This document shows, piece after piece, positions 45,064 through 54,787 of a stretch of 64,000 bases of DNA (its first letter is position 1; every line of letters starts with the position of its first letter). The stretch is taken from NCBI RefSeq assembly GCF_002563695.1, contig NZ_PDJI01000004.1:2728001-2792000 (forward strand), written 5' to 3'. The position numbers and the translations under genes are program-made. The stretch is from Georgenia soli (GTDB lineage Bacteria > Actinomycetota > Actinomycetes > Actinomycetales > Actinomycetaceae). Below the pieces are notes generated by a model. It did not search any database and was not told the origin of the DNA. It saw only the letters and a list, made by a program, of their open reading frames with translations.

Positions 45064-46148
45064 CGGGCGCCGGCGGCCCCGTCCTCGACGACGACGGACG
45101 CGAGCTCGACCGCATCCGCCTCCTTGGCGTGCGGGCCCGCGGGCACCACGGGGTGCTCGAGCACGAGCGCCGCGACGGGCAGGAGTTCTCCGCCGACGTC
45201 GTCCTCCACCTCGACACCCGGGCCGCCGGCCGCGCCGACGACCTGGCCCTGACCGTGAGCTACGCCGACGTCGGCGAGGACGTCGTCGCCGTCCTCGCGG
45301 GCGAGCCGGTCGACCTGGTGGAGACGCTCGCGGAACGCATCGCGGACGCGGCCCTCGCCCGGCCGGGCGTGCGTGCCGTCGACGTCACCGTGCACAAGCC
45401 GCAGGCACCGCTGACCGTCCCCTTCGACGACGTCCAGGTCTCCGTCCGCCGCCGGGCGGCCACGGCCGGCCGGGTGGCCGGCGCTGCGGGGGACGCTGAG
45501 ACCGCAGAGGCGGCGGTCGCAGAGATCGCCGAGGCCGCGGCACCGGGTGACGCCGACGACTCAGCTCCGCTCCGGCGTCGTCCCGCCCGGCCCGTGCCGC
45601 TGGTCCTGGCGCTCGGCGCGAACCTCGGCGACGCCGTCGGGACGCTGCGCGAGGCGGTCACCGAGCTGGCCCATGCCGCCGGCGTCAGCCTCACCACGGT
45701 CTCGCCACTGGCACGGACCGCCCCCGTCCTGGCCCCCGGGCAGGCGTCCCAGCCCGACTACCTCAACGCCGTCGTGCTGGGCACCACCACCCTGGCCCCG
45801 GCGGAGGTCCTCGCCCTCGCGCACCGGGTCGAGGACGACCACGACCGCCGGCGCACCGAGCGGTGGGGCGCGCGGACGCTGGACGTGGACGTCGTCGCCT
45901 ACGGGGACCTGGTCAGCGACGACCCCGAGCTGACCCTGCCGCACCCGCGCGCGCACGAGCGCGCCTTCGTCCTGGCCCCCTGGGCCCGTGCCGAGCCCAC
46001 CGCCGTGCTGCCCGGCCCGCACGGCGGCCCGGTGGCCGACCTCGCCGCCCGGGCGCGCGACCGCGCCACCCTGACGTGGGCGGGGGAGGACTGGCTCCGC
46101 ACCGACCCCCGGACCGCGGCGGAGCCTGCCGTGGAGGGAGAGCGGTGA
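45060..46148 (+). CDS. folBK: Fused dihydroneopterin aldolase / HPPK (FolB-FolK)
   Basis: A 362-aa bifunctional folate enzyme. Residues about 15-135 are the FolB aldolase (DRIRLLGVRARGHHGVLEHERRDGQEF, TVSYADVGEDV, VDVTVHKPQAPL). Residues about 180-350 are the FolK pyrophosphokinase (LALGANLGDAVGTLREAV, DYLNAVV, RWGARTLDVDVVAYGD, LPHPRAHERAFVLAPW). An Ala/Glu-rich linker joins them. The two steps are consecutive, making and then activating 6-hydroxymethyl-dihydropterin for FolP, which is encoded directly upstream. GTG at 45060 overlaps the folP stop by four bases. Such fusions are known in several actinobacteria. Confidence 0.93.
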   Translation: MTGAGGPVLDDDGRELDRIRLLGVRARGHHGVLEHERRDGQEFSADVVLHLDTRAAGRADDLALTVSYADVGEDVVAVLAGEPVDLVETLAERIADAALARPGVRAVDVTVHKPQAPLTVPFDDVQVSVRRRAATAGRVAGAAGDAETAEAAVAEIAEAAAPGDADDSAPLRRRPARPVPLVLALGANLGDAVGTLREAVTELAHAAGVSLTTVSPLARTAPVLAPGQASQPDYLNAVVLGTTTLAPAEVLALAHRVEDDHDRRRTERWGARTLDVDVVAYGDLVSDDPELTLPHPRAHERAFVLAPWARAEPTAVLPGPHGGPVADLAARARDRATLTWAGEDWLRTDPRTAAEPAVEGER

Positions 46149-46627
46149 GCCGCACCTCCTGGCAGAGCCTCGTCCTCCTGGCCCTCGGCGGCGGTCTGAT
46201 CTGCTTCCTCCTGCTCGAGGGCGCCGAGGCACGGGGGTTCCTGCCGGTGCCGGTGCCGATGATCTCCGCCGCCGGGCCCGCGGTCTTGGCCGTCGTCCTG
46301 CTCTGGCTCGGGCGGGGCGTCCGGCGCCTCGTGCGGCAGGAGGCCACCTCGATGACACCCCTCGGCGCGGCGCGGGTGGTGCTGCTGGCCAAGGCGAGCT
46401 CCCTGGTCGGCTCCGTGCTCGTCGGGTACTTCGCCGCGCAGGTCCTCGTCGCGCTCGACAACCTCTCCGCCCCGCTCCCTCGGGAGCAGGCGATCGCCGC
46501 CGGCCTGGCGCTGCTCAGCTGTCTCGCGCTCGTGGCCGTCGCGCTGCTGGTCGAGTGGTGGTGCCGCGTGCCGCCCGACGACGAGGACGACTCCTCCGGC
46601 GTCAACCACGGCGCCTCCGCCGCCTGA
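46145..46627 (+). CDS. DUF3180 family membrane protein
   Basis: A 160-aa protein with four hydrophobic segments (about residues 6-25, 36-56, 74-105 and 117-140), ending in a short acidic tail. The MTPLGAARVVLLAKASSLVGSVLVGYF segment is the most conserved part of DUF3180, which in actinobacteria regularly follows folK. Function is unknown. GTG at 46145 overlaps the folBK stop in GTGA. Confidence 0.82.
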   Translation: MSRTSWQSLVLLALGGGLICFLLLEGAEARGFLPVPVPMISAAGPAVLAVVLLWLGRGVRRLVRQEATSMTPLGAARVVLLAKASSLVGSVLVGYFAAQVLVALDNLSAPLPREQAIAAGLALLSCLALVAVALLVEWWCRVPPDDEDDSSGVNHGASAA

Positions 46628-46667
46628 GCTCCGTCCCGAGGATGATGGAACGGCCCGCGAACTCTGC

Positions 46668-46673
46668 CACCCT
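46668..46673 (+). promoter_or_regulatory. Leaderless-type -10 CACCCT of the PH-domain pair
   Basis: CACCCT, 6 nt, then GTG at 46680. The first base deviates from T, so this is weaker than the others. Confidence 0.35.
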
Positions 46674-46679
46674 GGGACG

Positions 46680-47216
46680 GTGACCGAGGACATGACGACG
46701 AGCGGGCTCCCCACGACCGGCGACGGCCGCGCCACCCGCGACCCCTTCGACCCGGCGGGGATCACGTTCACGCCCGTGTCGAAGGGGCTGGTGACCGCCC
46801 GGCTGATCAGCCTGGTCGCCACGTTCGTGCTGCCGGTGGTCGGGTCGGTGGCGCTGGGGATCCTCGTGGGCGGCTGGGCCTTGGTCGCGCCTGTCGCCGT
46901 GCTCGCCGTGCTGGCCTGGCTGCTGTGGCTCATCCCGCGCCAGGTCCGCGCCATCGGGTACGCCGAGGCCGACGACGACCTGCTCGTGCGCAAGGGGATC
47001 CTCTTCCGCTCGCTCACCGTGGTGCCGTACGGCCGCATGCAGTTCGTCGACGTCAACGCCGGTCCGCTCGACCGGCGCTGCGGCGTGGCCGAGGTGCGCC
47101 TGCACACCGCCGCCGCCCAGACGGACGCCACCATCCCCGGGCTCCCGCCGGCGGAGGCGGCCCGGCTGCGCGACCGCCTCACCGCCCGCGGCGAGGCCAG
47201 GCTGGCGGGGCTGTGA
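46680..47216 (+). CDS. Bacterial PH-domain membrane protein (YdbS-like)
   Basis: A 178-aa protein with two membrane spans (about residues 44-66 and 69-88), followed by a bacterial PH (bPH2/DUF304) domain with DDDLLVRKGILFRSLTVVPYGRMQFVDVNAGPLDRRCGVAEV. This matches YdbS-type proteins, which in Bacillus act with YdbT; the pair is linked to resistance to some antimicrobial compounds but no mechanism is proven. The next gene is the YdbT-like partner and overlaps the stop in GTGA, so the pair is coupled. Confidence 0.82.
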   Translation: MTEDMTTSGLPTTGDGRATRDPFDPAGITFTPVSKGLVTARLISLVATFVLPVVGSVALGILVGGWALVAPVAVLAVLAWLLWLIPRQVRAIGYAEADDDLLVRKGILFRSLTVVPYGRMQFVDVNAGPLDRRCGVAEVRLHTAAAQTDATIPGLPPAEAARLRDRLTARGEARLAGL

Positions 47217-48988
47217 CCGCCCCGTTCCCCGACGGCGCGCCCCACGCGGCCGGCCCGCCCCACCCCGCCGAGTCGCTCCCTGCCCCGCGGGACGGGGGCG
47301 GGGACCCGCGTGCCGACGGCGTGACCTGGCGCCGGGTCCACAAGATCACCCCGATCCTCAACGCCTGGAAGGTCGTCGCCGCGGTCGTGGCCGCCGTCGT
47401 CTGGCAGGTCTCCGACCAGATCGCGAACCTGCCCGACGTCTGGGAGTCCGTCGCCCGGTACCGCACCACGGTGCTGCTGGCCGTCGCCGGTGCCCTGGTG
47501 CTCGTCGCGCTCGTCGCCGGGCTGTACTCGGTGCTCTCCTGGCGGCGGATGCAGTTCGCGGTGACGAGCGAGTCCGTCGACCTGCACACCGGCATCCTCT
47601 TCCGCCAGCAGCGGCACGCCCGTCTGGTCCGCATCCAGGCGGTCGACGTGGTCCAGCCGCTCCTCGGGCGGCTGTTCGGGCTCGCCCAGGTGCGGGTGGA
47701 GACGGCCGGCGGCGGCGAGTCCAACGTGGTGATCGGCTACCTCCACGAGGCGGAGGCGCAGGCACTGCGCAACGAGGTCATGGCGCGGGCGGCCGGCGTC
47801 GACGTCTCCGAGGCCCGCGCGTCCGGCACGCCGGACGGGGCGGCCGGCCCTCCGGACGGAGCCTTCCCGGAGGCTCCCGGGGGAGCGGTCCACGGGGCCG
47901 CGGGCCCCGGCGGTGCGGCACGGGGCGGACCGAGGGCCGGCCGGAACGTGGCACCCGTCGTGGCCGCCGCCCCCGAGCGCGAGCTGCTGCAGGTCCCGCC
48001 CGGCCGGCTCGTGGCCTCCCTCGCGATCTCCGGCAGCCTCACCCTCTTCGTGCTCGTCATGATCGGCCTCCTGGTGGCTGCGGTGGTCACCGAGAGCTTC
48101 GCCCCCATCTTCGGTGCGGTGCCCGCGCTGCTGGGCTGGGCCGGCTACCTGTGGAACCGCTTCGCGGGAGAGTTCGGTTTCCGGGCCGCGCTCTCGCCCG
48201 ACGGCATCAGGCTGCGCCACGGTCTCCTCGAGACGCGCACGCAGACCCTCCCGCCGGGGCGCGTGCAGGCGGTCCGGCTCTCGCAGGCGCTGCTGTGGCG
48301 GCGGTTCGACTGGTGGCGGGTCGAGGTGAACGTGGCCGGGTACGGCGCCGACCCCATGGGGAAGGGCGCCGTCGAGACGGTGCTGCTGCCCGTCGGCCCG
48401 CGCGGGGACGCGCTGACCGCGCTGTGGCTGGTGCTGCCCGATCTCGGCGTCGACGACGCGGCCGAGCTGCTCGACGCCGCCCTGGAGGGCTCCGGCGAGA
48501 CGGCCGGCTTCCGGACCAGCCCCCGCCGGGTGCGCTGGCTGGATCCGCTCACCTGGCGGCGCAACGGGCTGCGCATCACCCGCACGGCGCTGCTCATGCG
48601 CAGCGGCCGCCTCTCGCGCCACCTCGTCGTGGTGCCGCACGAGCGCACCCAGTCACTGGCGATCACGCAGGGACCGCTCGAACGCCGGTTCCACGTGGCG
48701 GACCTGCACGCCCACTCGGTCCCCGGGCCCGTCACCCCGGTCGGCCACCACCTCGACGCCACGCTCGCCCTGACGATCCTGCGCGAGCAGGCCGGCCGCG
48801 CCCGGAGCGCCCGCGCCGCCGAGGGGCCGGAGGAGTGGATGCGGCGCGTGCAGGTGCCGGGCACCGGGTCGACCGGCCAGCTCGCGCCGGGGCACCTCGC
48901 GCCCGGGCACCTCGGGGACGGGCAGACCGCGGGCGGGCAGCTCATCGACGAGGACCGGACGACGGGACGGTCCGGGCCCCTGGGATGA
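47213..48988 (+). CDS. Multi-PH-domain membrane protein (YdbT-like)
   Basis: A 591-aa membrane protein with paired spans near residues 55-72 and 84-108 and a second pair near 265-315. Each pair is followed by a bPH2 domain (RRMQFAVTSESVDLHTGILFRQ; FRAALSPDGIRLRHGLLETR). A third bPH2 domain with RRNGLRITRTALLMRSGRLSRHLVVVPHERTQSL lies near 440-500. A Gly/Ala/Pro-rich insert (about 200-245) and a Gly/His-rich tail with GQLAPGHLAPGHLGDGQ repeats are low complexity. Function is unknown; partnership with the preceding YdbS-like protein is inferred from gene fusion-like order and coupling. GTG at 47213. Confidence 0.82.
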   Translation: MTAPFPDGAPHAAGPPHPAESLPAPRDGGGDPRADGVTWRRVHKITPILNAWKVVAAVVAAVVWQVSDQIANLPDVWESVARYRTTVLLAVAGALVLVALVAGLYSVLSWRRMQFAVTSESVDLHTGILFRQQRHARLVRIQAVDVVQPLLGRLFGLAQVRVETAGGGESNVVIGYLHEAEAQALRNEVMARAAGVDVSEARASGTPDGAAGPPDGAFPEAPGGAVHGAAGPGGAARGGPRAGRNVAPVVAAAPERELLQVPPGRLVASLAISGSLTLFVLVMIGLLVAAVVTESFAPIFGAVPALLGWAGYLWNRFAGEFGFRAALSPDGIRLRHGLLETRTQTLPPGRVQAVRLSQALLWRRFDWWRVEVNVAGYGADPMGKGAVETVLLPVGPRGDALTALWLVLPDLGVDDAAELLDAALEGSGETAGFRTSPRRVRWLDPLTWRRNGLRITRTALLMRSGRLSRHLVVVPHERTQSLAITQGPLERRFHVADLHAHSVPGPVTPVGHHLDATLALTILREQAGRARSARAAEGPEEWMRRVQVPGTGSTGQLAPGHLAPGHLGDGQTAGGQLIDEDRTTGRSGPLG

Positions 48989-48989
48989 T
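48984..48989 (+). promoter_or_regulatory. Leaderless-type -10 GATGAT of the DUF2520-panC gene
   Basis: GATGAT, 6 nt, then GTG at 48996; the preceding stop ends at 48988. Confidence 0.4.
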
Positions 48990-48995
48990 GGGGGC

Positions 48996-50906
48996 GTGAG
49001 CAACCCACCCACCGAACCCGCACGCCCCGGCGCGCGCCCCGGACGTCTCGGCGTCGGAGTCGTCGGCGCGGGCCGCGTCGGCGCCGTCCTGGCGAGCGCG
49101 CTGCGCAGCGTGGGGCACGCCGTCGTCGGGGCCACCGCCGTCTCGGCCGAGAGCCGGGACCGGGTGGAGGCCCTCCTCCCCGGGGTGCCCGTGCTGGAGA
49201 TCGAGGAGGTCGTCGAGCGTGCGGAGCTCGTGCTCCTCACCGTCCCCGACGACGTCCTCGCCGACCTCGTGCGCGGCCTCGCCGAGCTCGGGCGCTGGCA
49301 GCCCGGCCAGCTCGTCGTCCACACCTCCGGCCGCTACGGCACCGAGGTGCTCGCGCCCGCCCGGGCGGCCGGGGCCATCACCCTGGCCATCCACCCGGCG
49401 ATGACGTTCACCGGCACGAGCCTGGACATCTCCCGGCTCACCGGCTGCCCCTTCGCGGTGACGGCCGCGGGACCCGTGCTGCCCATCGCCCAGGCCCTCG
49501 TGGTCGAGATCGGCGGCGAGCCCGTGGTGGTGGCGGAGGAGGATCGTCCCGTCTACCACGCCGCCCTCGCGCACGGCGCGAACCACCTCGTCACCCTGGT
49601 GGCGCAGGCCGAGCGCGCGCTCCGGACCGCCGGCCTCGACGAGCCCGGGACCTACCTGGCGCCGCTGCTCTCCGCCGCCCTGGACGGCGCCGTGCGCGGC
49701 GGCGAGCAGGGGCTGACCGGGCCCGTCGTCCGGGGTGACGCGGGCACTGTCGAGGCCCACCTGGCCGCGCTCGGCGGCCTGGGGGAGGAGCTCGCCGACG
49801 TCGCCGACACCTACCGCCACCTCGCCCGTGCCACCACCCGCCGCGCGCTGGCGACGGGCCGGCTGAGCGACGCCCCCGCCGCCCGGCTGCTCGACGTCCT
49901 GGCCGACGGCGCCTCCGCCGCTGACGAGCGGGCCGGGACGACGGCGGCGGGGGCGGCGTGGCCGCCTGCAGCGGCGGGCGGCGCCCGCGCGGCGGCCGCG
50001 ACGACGCCCGGAGACCGGGCCGGGCGGGCGCCGGAGCCGGCGACACCGCTCGAGCCGGTCGTGGTGCGCACCCGCGCCGAGCTGCGGGGCGCGCTCGCCG
50101 CGCTGCCCGGGACCCGGGCGCTGGTGATGACCATGGGCGCCCTGCACGAGGGGCACCTCACGCTCGTCCGGGAGGCGCGCTCGCGGGCCGAGCACGTGGT
50201 GGTCTCCGTCTACGTCAACCCGCTCCAGTTCGGCCCGGGCGAGGACTTCGAGGCCTACCCCCGGGACCTCGACGCGGACGTGGCGCTGCTCGCCCACGAG
50301 GGCGTCGACCTCGTGTTCGCCCCCTCCGACGACGAGGCCTACGTGGCCGAGCCGCTCGTGCGCGTCGACCCGGGGCCGGTGGCCGGCGTGCTCGAGGGCC
50401 GTACCCGGCCCGGACACTTCGCCGGCGTCCTGCAGATCGTCGCCAAGGTGCTGAACCTGGTGCGCCCCGACGTCGCCGTCTTCGGGCAGAAGGACGCCCA
50501 GCAGCTCGCGCTCGTGCGCACCCTCGTGCGTGATCTTGATCTCGGGGTCGAGATCGTCGGCGTGCCGATCCGCCGGGAGGACGACGGGCTGGCCATGTCC
50601 AGCCGCAACGCCTACCTCTCGCCCGGCGAGCGCCGTCGTGCCCTGACCCTCTCCCGGGCGCTGGCCGCGGGGCGGGACGCCGCGGCCGCGGGCGGCACGG
50701 CCGCCCAGGTGCGCCGGGTGTCCGAGGAGGTCCTGGCCGCTGCGGACGGCGTCGAGGTGGACTACCTTGCTCTTGTCGATCCGGACACGTTCCTCCCGCT
50801 GGACGAGCGTGCGACGGGCCCCGGCCTTCTCGCCGTGGCCGCCTGGGTCGGGACCACCCGGCTCATCGACAACATGACCGTCGACCTGCAAGGAACCCGC
50901 CCGTGA
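48996..50906 (+). CDS. panC: DUF2520 Rossmann protein fused to pantothenate synthetase (PanC)
   Basis: A 636-aa two-part protein. Residues about 15-300 are an NAD(P)-binding Rossmann domain ([23 protein letters not shown]) followed by the DUF2520 helical domain ([40 protein letters not shown]). An Ala/Gly/Thr-rich linker (about 303-350) leads to a complete PanC at about 353-636. PanC has [47 protein letters not shown] and [12 protein letters not shown]. PanC joins pantoate and beta-alanine. DUF2520 proteins resemble ketopantoate reductases and usually sit next to panC, so this half may make pantoate, which is inference. The downstream panD overlaps by four bases and supplies beta-alanine. Confidence 0.92.
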   Translation: MSNPPTEPARPGARPGRLGVGVVGAGRVGAVLASALRSVGHAVVGATAVSAESRDRVEALLPGVPVLEIEEVVERAELVLLTVPDDVLADLVRGLAELGRWQPGQLVVHTSGRYGTEVLAPARAAGAITLAIHPAMTFTGTSLDISRLTGCPFAVTAAGPVLPIAQALVVEIGGEPVVVAEEDRPVYHAALAHGANHLVTLVAQAERALRTAGLDEPGTYLAPLLSAALDGAVRGGEQGLTGPVVRGDAGTVEAHLAALGGLGEELADVADTYRHLARATTRRALATGRLSDAPAARLLDVLADGASAADERAGTTAAGAAWPPAAAGGARAAAATTPGDRAGRAPEPATPLEPVVVRTRAELRGALAALPGTRALVMTMGALHEGHLTLVREARSRAEHVVVSVYVNPLQFGPGEDFEAYPRDLDADVALLAHEGVDLVFAPSDDEAYVAEPLVRVDPGPVAGVLEGRTRPGHFAGVLQIVAKVLNLVRPDVAVFGQKDAQQLALVRTLVRDLDLGVEIVGVPIRREDDGLAMSSRNAYLSPGERRRALTLSRALAAGRDAAAAGGTAAQVRRVSEEVLAAADGVEVDYLALVDPDTFLPLDERATGPGLLAVAAWVGTTRLIDNMTVDLQGTRP

Positions 50907-51397
50907 CCACCCCCCGCTCACTGCTGCGGCCCATGATGATCTCCAAGATCCACCGGGCCACCATCACCGCGGCGGACCTGCACTACGTCGGCTCGATCAC
51001 CGTCGACGCCGACCTGCTCGACGCCGCGGACCTGCTGCCCGGCCAGCAGGTCGACGTCGTGGACGTCACCAACGGCGCCCGCCTGACCACCTACGTCATC
51101 CCCGGCGAGCGCGGCTCCGGGGTGCTGTGCATCAACGGTGCCGCCGCCCACCTCGTCAACGCCGGCGACCTGGTCATCCTCATCGCCTACGGCCAGCTCT
51201 CCGACGCCGACGCCCGCACCTACACCCCCCACGTGGTGTTCGTGGACGACCGCAACCGCATCGTCGACGTGGGCGACGAGCCGGGGCAGGTGCCGGACAC
51301 CCAGGCCGGCGAGGCGCCCTACGTCGAGGCCAGCGGCATCACCACCGCCTCGTACCGGGCGTCGCTGCCCGGCGAGGACCCGTCCGTCCTCATCTGA
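50903..51397 (+). CDS. panD: Aspartate 1-decarboxylase
   Basis: A 164-aa pyruvoyl-dependent enzyme that makes beta-alanine for pantothenate. The self-cleavage site is Gly30-Ser31 in [16 protein letters not shown], and [23 protein letters not shown] is conserved in the alpha chain. GTG at 50903 overlaps the panC stop in GTGA. The first 10 residues before [10 protein letters not shown] are a short extension; an internal ATG at residue 11 could also start it. The C-terminal 35 residues, acidic and Thr/Ser-rich, exceed the usual 125-140 aa length and are typical of actinobacterial PanD. Confidence 0.95.
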   Translation: MTTPRSLLRPMMISKIHRATITAADLHYVGSITVDADLLDAADLLPGQQVDVVDVTNGARLTTYVIPGERGSGVLCINGAAAHLVNAGDLVILIAYGQLSDADARTYTPHVVFVDDRNRIVDVGDEPGQVPDTQAGEAPYVEASGITTASYRASLPGEDPSVLI

Positions 51398-51467
51398 GAC
51401 GGCGCACCCCGGCCCCGGGGCGGCGCACCTCACGGGGCCGCCGGGGAAAGGCGCTCCCGACCCCGGC

Positions 51468-51473
51468 TACCCT
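51468..51473 (+). promoter_or_regulatory. Leaderless-type -10 TACCCT of lysS
   Basis: TACCCT, 6 nt, then GTG at 51480. Confidence 0.5.
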
Positions 51474-51479
51474 GGACCG

Positions 51480-53036
51480 GTGACCGAGCAGACCGAGGAG
51501 AAGAGCGTCGTGACCACCGGCGCCGAGGGCGACGAGCAGACCCACGACGCCCCCGAGCAGGTGCGGGTGCGGACCGAGAAGCGCCAGCGGCTCCTCGACT
51601 CCGGCATCGACCCCTACCCGGTCACGCTGCCCGTCACCACCACCATCGCGGAGGTCCGCGCCCAGTTCGGCGAGCTCGCCGCCGGCGAGGAGACCGACCA
51701 CGTCGTCGGCGTCGCCGGTCGTGTGATGTACCTGCGCAACACCGGCAAGCTCTGCTTCGCCACCCTCCAGGACGGCGAGGGCCGGCAGCTGCAGGCCATG
51801 CTGTCCAGGGCCGAGGTGGGGGAGGAGGCCCTGGCGGCCTTCAAGTCCGACGTCGACCTCGGTGACCACCTCTTCGTCCACGGCCGCGTCATCGCCTCGC
51901 GCCGCGGCGAGCTCAGCATCTTCGCCGACTCCTTCCAGCTGGCCGCCAAGGCGCTGCGGCCGCTGCCGAAGACGTACGAGAACGAGGCCGGCGAGGTCGT
52001 CGCTCTCTCCGAGGAGGGGCGGGTCCGCCGTCGTCACCTCGACCTCATCATGCGGCCCGCCGCGCGGGAGATGGTCCGCACCCGCGCCGCCGTCGTGAAG
52101 TCGCTGCGCCGCACCCTCGACGCGCGCGACTACGTCGAGATCGAGACCCCGATGCTCCAGGTCCAGCCCGGCGGCGCCGCCGCCCGGCCGTTCGTGACCC
52201 ACATGAACGCCTACGACATCGACCTGTACATGCGCATCGCGCCGGAGCTCTTCCTGAAGCGCGCCGTCGTCGGGGGTGTGGAGAAGGTCTTCGAGATCAA
52301 CCGGAACTTCCGCAACGAGGGTGCGGACTCCACCCACTCGCCCGAGTTCTCCATGCTCGAGGCGTACGAGGCCTACGGCTCCTACGACACCATGGCCGAG
52401 CTCACCCGCACGCTCGTGCAGCAGGCCGCGATCGACGCCTACGGCTCGACCACTGTGACGCTCGAGGACGGCACCGAGTACGACCTCGGCGGGGAGTGGG
52501 CGCAGATCAGCCTCTTCGACTCGGTCTCGGAGAAGCTGGGCGAGGAGATCACCCCGGAGACTCCCGACGCGGTCCTGGAGGCGCACGCCGAGCGGCTCGG
52601 CCTCGACATCGCGCCGCACTACACGCACGGCAAGGTGGTCGAGGAGCTGTTCGAGCACCTCGTGGGTGACGACCTGTACGCGCCGACCTTCGTTCGCGAC
52701 TTCCCCGTCGACACCTCCCCGCTCACCCGCGCCCACCGCTCGAAGCCCGGCGTCGTGGAGAAGTGGGACCTGTACGTGCGCGGCTTCGAGCTGGCGACCG
52801 CCTACTCCGAGCTCGTCGACCCCGTGGTCCAGCGCGAGCGCTTCGCCGCCCAGGCCCTCGCGGCCGCGGCCGGCGACCCCGAGGCCATGGTGCTGGACGA
52901 GGACTTCCTCGAGGCCATGGAGCAGGGCATGCCGCCCGCCGGCGGCATGGGGATGGGCATCGACCGTCTGCTCATGGCGCTGACCGGCCGGGGCATCCGC
53001 GAGACGATCACCTTCCCGCTGGTCAAGCCGCGCTGA
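51480..53036 (+). CDS. lysS: Lysyl-tRNA synthetase, class II
   Basis: A 518-aa class II aminoacyl-tRNA synthetase. An OB-fold anticodon domain (about 70-170) is followed by the catalytic core. Motif 1 is in [21 protein letters not shown], motif 2 is [20 protein letters not shown], and motif 3 is [18 protein letters not shown] at 51480 is supported by the TACCCT hexamer 6 nt before it. The first 30 residues are an acidic, non-conserved extension; GTG at 51510 is an alternative. The 3' end overlaps the convergent DUF4349 gene by 14 bp. Confidence 0.95.
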   Translation: MTEQTEEKSVVTTGAEGDEQTHDAPEQVRVRTEKRQRLLDSGIDPYPVTLPVTTTIAEVRAQFGELAAGEETDHVVGVAGRVMYLRNTGKLCFATLQDGEGRQLQAMLSRAEVGEEALAAFKSDVDLGDHLFVHGRVIASRRGELSIFADSFQLAAKALRPLPKTYENEAGEVVALSEEGRVRRRHLDLIMRPAAREMVRTRAAVVKSLRRTLDARDYVEIETPMLQVQPGGAAARPFVTHMNAYDIDLYMRIAPELFLKRAVVGGVEKVFEINRNFRNEGADSTHSPEFSMLEAYEAYGSYDTMAELTRTLVQQAAIDAYGSTTVTLEDGTEYDLGGEWAQISLFDSVSEKLGEEITPETPDAVLEAHAERLGLDIAPHYTHGKVVEELFEHLVGDDLYAPTFVRDFPVDTSPLTRAHRSKPGVVEKWDLYVRGFELATAYSELVDPVVQRERFAAQALAAAAGDPEAMVLDEDFLEAMEQGMPPAGGMGMGIDRLLMALTGRGIRETITFPLVKPR

Positions 53037-53916
53037 CCCTCCGCCGGCGCCGGCGCAGGACCCAGGCGACCCCGAGCGGGACGCCGACCACGACCAGCCA
53101 CGGCAGCAGCACGCCCAGGGCCACCAGCACGCCGTCGATCGTCGTGACGAGCGCGTCCCACCCGGTGCGCAGGCCGCCGAGGAACCCGCCCGCCTCGACG
53201 ACCACCGGGGCGTCCTTGGCGATCAGGTCCACCCGGAGGGTCGACATCGACACCCGGTCCGCCAGGTGCGCCCGCTCGGACTGCAGGGACTCGAGCTCGG
53301 CCTGGCGCGCGCTGATCTCGCTCTCCGTGGCGAGCAGGGCCGCGGTGTCCTTCGCGTCGGCCATGATGGCGAGCAGCCGGTCCACCGAGGTCTGCAGGGC
53401 CTTGATGCGCGAGTCGAGGTCCCGGGTGGTGGTCGTGACGTCGGTGGTGGCCGCGTCCAGCTCGCGGACCTCGCCGACCTCCCGCAGGTCGTCGAGCACG
53501 GTCGTGAGGTCGGCGGCCGGGACCCGTACGGTCAGCCACGCCGACGGCAGCGACTCCATGCCCTCCGCGCCGGCCGCGCGCTGACGGCGCTGGTCCACCC
53601 GGCCGCCCGCCGACTCCGCGAGGCGCACCACCTGGTCGGCGGCCGCCGTCGGGTCGTCGACGACGACGGTGGCGTCGACCTCCGTCACCACCTGCCGGTC
53701 GGCGTCAGCGCCAGAGCCGCCACCCGTGGCGGGGTCACCACCCGCCGGCGCTTCACCGCCCGCGCCACCTCCCGCCTCGCCGCCGGCCCCGTCACCGGCG
53801 TCCTGACCCGGAGCGGCCACGCCCTCGGCGCTCTCCGCGCCGCCGGAGCCGGAGGTGCAGCCCGCCAGCAGCAGCGCGGCGACGAGCAGGGCGAGCATCC
53901 AGCGCAGTCGTCTCAT
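53023..53916 (-). CDS. DUF4349 family lipoprotein
   Basis: A 297-aa membrane-anchored protein. A lipoprotein signal ([20 protein letters not shown], Cys20) is followed by a Gly/Ala/Asp-rich spacer, then the DUF4349 domain with a predicted coiled coil (about residues 160-235, [25 protein letters not shown] and [15 protein letters not shown]). A C-terminal membrane span (about 255-285) precedes an Arg-rich cytoplasmic end. Function is unknown; the family is found with cell-envelope genes. ATG at 53916 has TACCTT 6 nt upstream on the minus strand, the leaderless pattern. Its last 14 bp overlap lysS tail to tail. Confidence 0.82.
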   Translation of the reverse strand: MRRLRWMLALLVAALLLAGCTSGSGGAESAEGVAAPGQDAGDGAGGEAGGGAGGEAPAGGDPATGGGSGADADRQVVTEVDATVVVDDPTAAADQVVRLAESAGGRVDQRRQRAAGAEGMESLPSAWLTVRVPAADLTTVLDDLREVGEVRELDAATTDVTTTTRDLDSRIKALQTSVDRLLAIMADAKDTAALLATESEISARQAELESLQSERAHLADRVSMSTLRVDLIAKDAPVVVEAGGFLGGLRTGWDALVTTIDGVLVALGVLLPWLVVVGVPLGVAWVLRRRRRRVSAA

Positions 53917-53922
53917 GGCCGC

Positions 53923-53928
53923 AAGGTA
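53923..53928 (-). promoter_or_regulatory. Leaderless-type -10 TACCTT of the DUF4349 gene
   Basis: On the minus strand TACCTT, then GCGGCC, then ATG. Confidence 0.45.
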
Positions 53929-54005
53929 GGTGCGGACGGGCCGGCCGCGGAGCGCGGTGGCCGGATCGTGACCCGATCGTGGTCGGACTGTGACCCCCGG
54001 CGCTG

Positions 54006-54695
54006 CTAGCGCGCGGTGAGGAGTGCCCGGATGTCGCGCTCGGCCTCCTCGACGCGGACCTTGCGGCAGCCCTTGCTCTCGAGGTCGGCGATCATGGCGG
54101 GCTCGTTCTTCGCGAGGTTCAGCCCGCGGCGCAGCAGCGTCATCGGCGGCTTGCGGGCCTCGCCGAGGTCGCGCATGAGGCGGAACCAGAACGTCTGGGC
54201 GCGGGGCCGGAAGATGCACAGGGCGTCGGCGAGGATGTCCTCCTCGCGGCAGGCCTCGACGATCTCGGCGGCGAAGATGCCCTCGGCGATGAAGACCGGG
54301 AAACCGTCGAGCGCCAGCTTGGTGGTGCCCGTGCGCGCGTTGGTGGGGATGTCGTAGACGGGCAGCTCGGCCTCGCCGGTGGTGGCCAGCTCGACGAGCG
54401 CGGCCATGGCGCCGGCCTTGTCCCAGGTGCGCGGCGAGTCCCAGTCGACGACGCCGTAGCGGCGCGGCAGTCCGGGGTGGTCGCCGTCGAGGTAGAAGTC
54501 GTCGAGGGAGACGACCGGCAGCCCGACCCGCCGCGTCAGCGACGTCTTCCCCGACCCCGATGGGCCGGTCAGCAGCACCACGCGCGCGGCGGCCTGCCGG
54601 GAACCGGGCGGGAGCTCGAAGAGCCCCTCCTGCGGGTCCTCGGCGAGCTGGGGGTCGTCGGCGAGCTCGTCCGCCCGAAGATCGCCCAGGGGCAT
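54006..54695 (-). CDS. Uridine-kinase-like P-loop ATP-binding protein
   Basis: A 229-aa P-loop kinase-like protein. Walker A is VVLLTGPSGSGKTSLTRRV near residue 43, followed by VVSLDDFYLDGDHPGLPRRYG and VDWDSPRTWD, which match the uridine kinase/phosphoribulokinase superfamily. The FIAEGIFAAEIV strand is also typical. Actinobacterial members are annotated as uridine kinase, but the true phosphate acceptor is not established. ATG at 54695 follows GGAGGACGTGGC, and TAGACT at 54741-54746 is a good -10. Single-gene unit. Confidence 0.78.
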   Translation of the reverse strand: MPLGDLRADELADDPQLAEDPQEGLFELPPGSRQAAARVVLLTGPSGSGKTSLTRRVGLPVVSLDDFYLDGDHPGLPRRYGVVDWDSPRTWDKAGAMAALVELATTGEAELPVYDIPTNARTGTTKLALDGFPVFIAEGIFAAEIVEACREEDILADALCIFRPRAQTFWFRLMRDLGEARKPPMTLLRRGLNLAKNEPAMIADLESKGCRKVRVEEAERDIRALLTAR

Positions 54696-54787
54696 GCCAC
54701 GTCCTCCGTATGCTCCGCGACCCCGGCCGGGGCCTCGGCCAGTCTAGGCGGCGCGCCGGTCACCGGTCCGGGTGCCACCGCGTCCGT

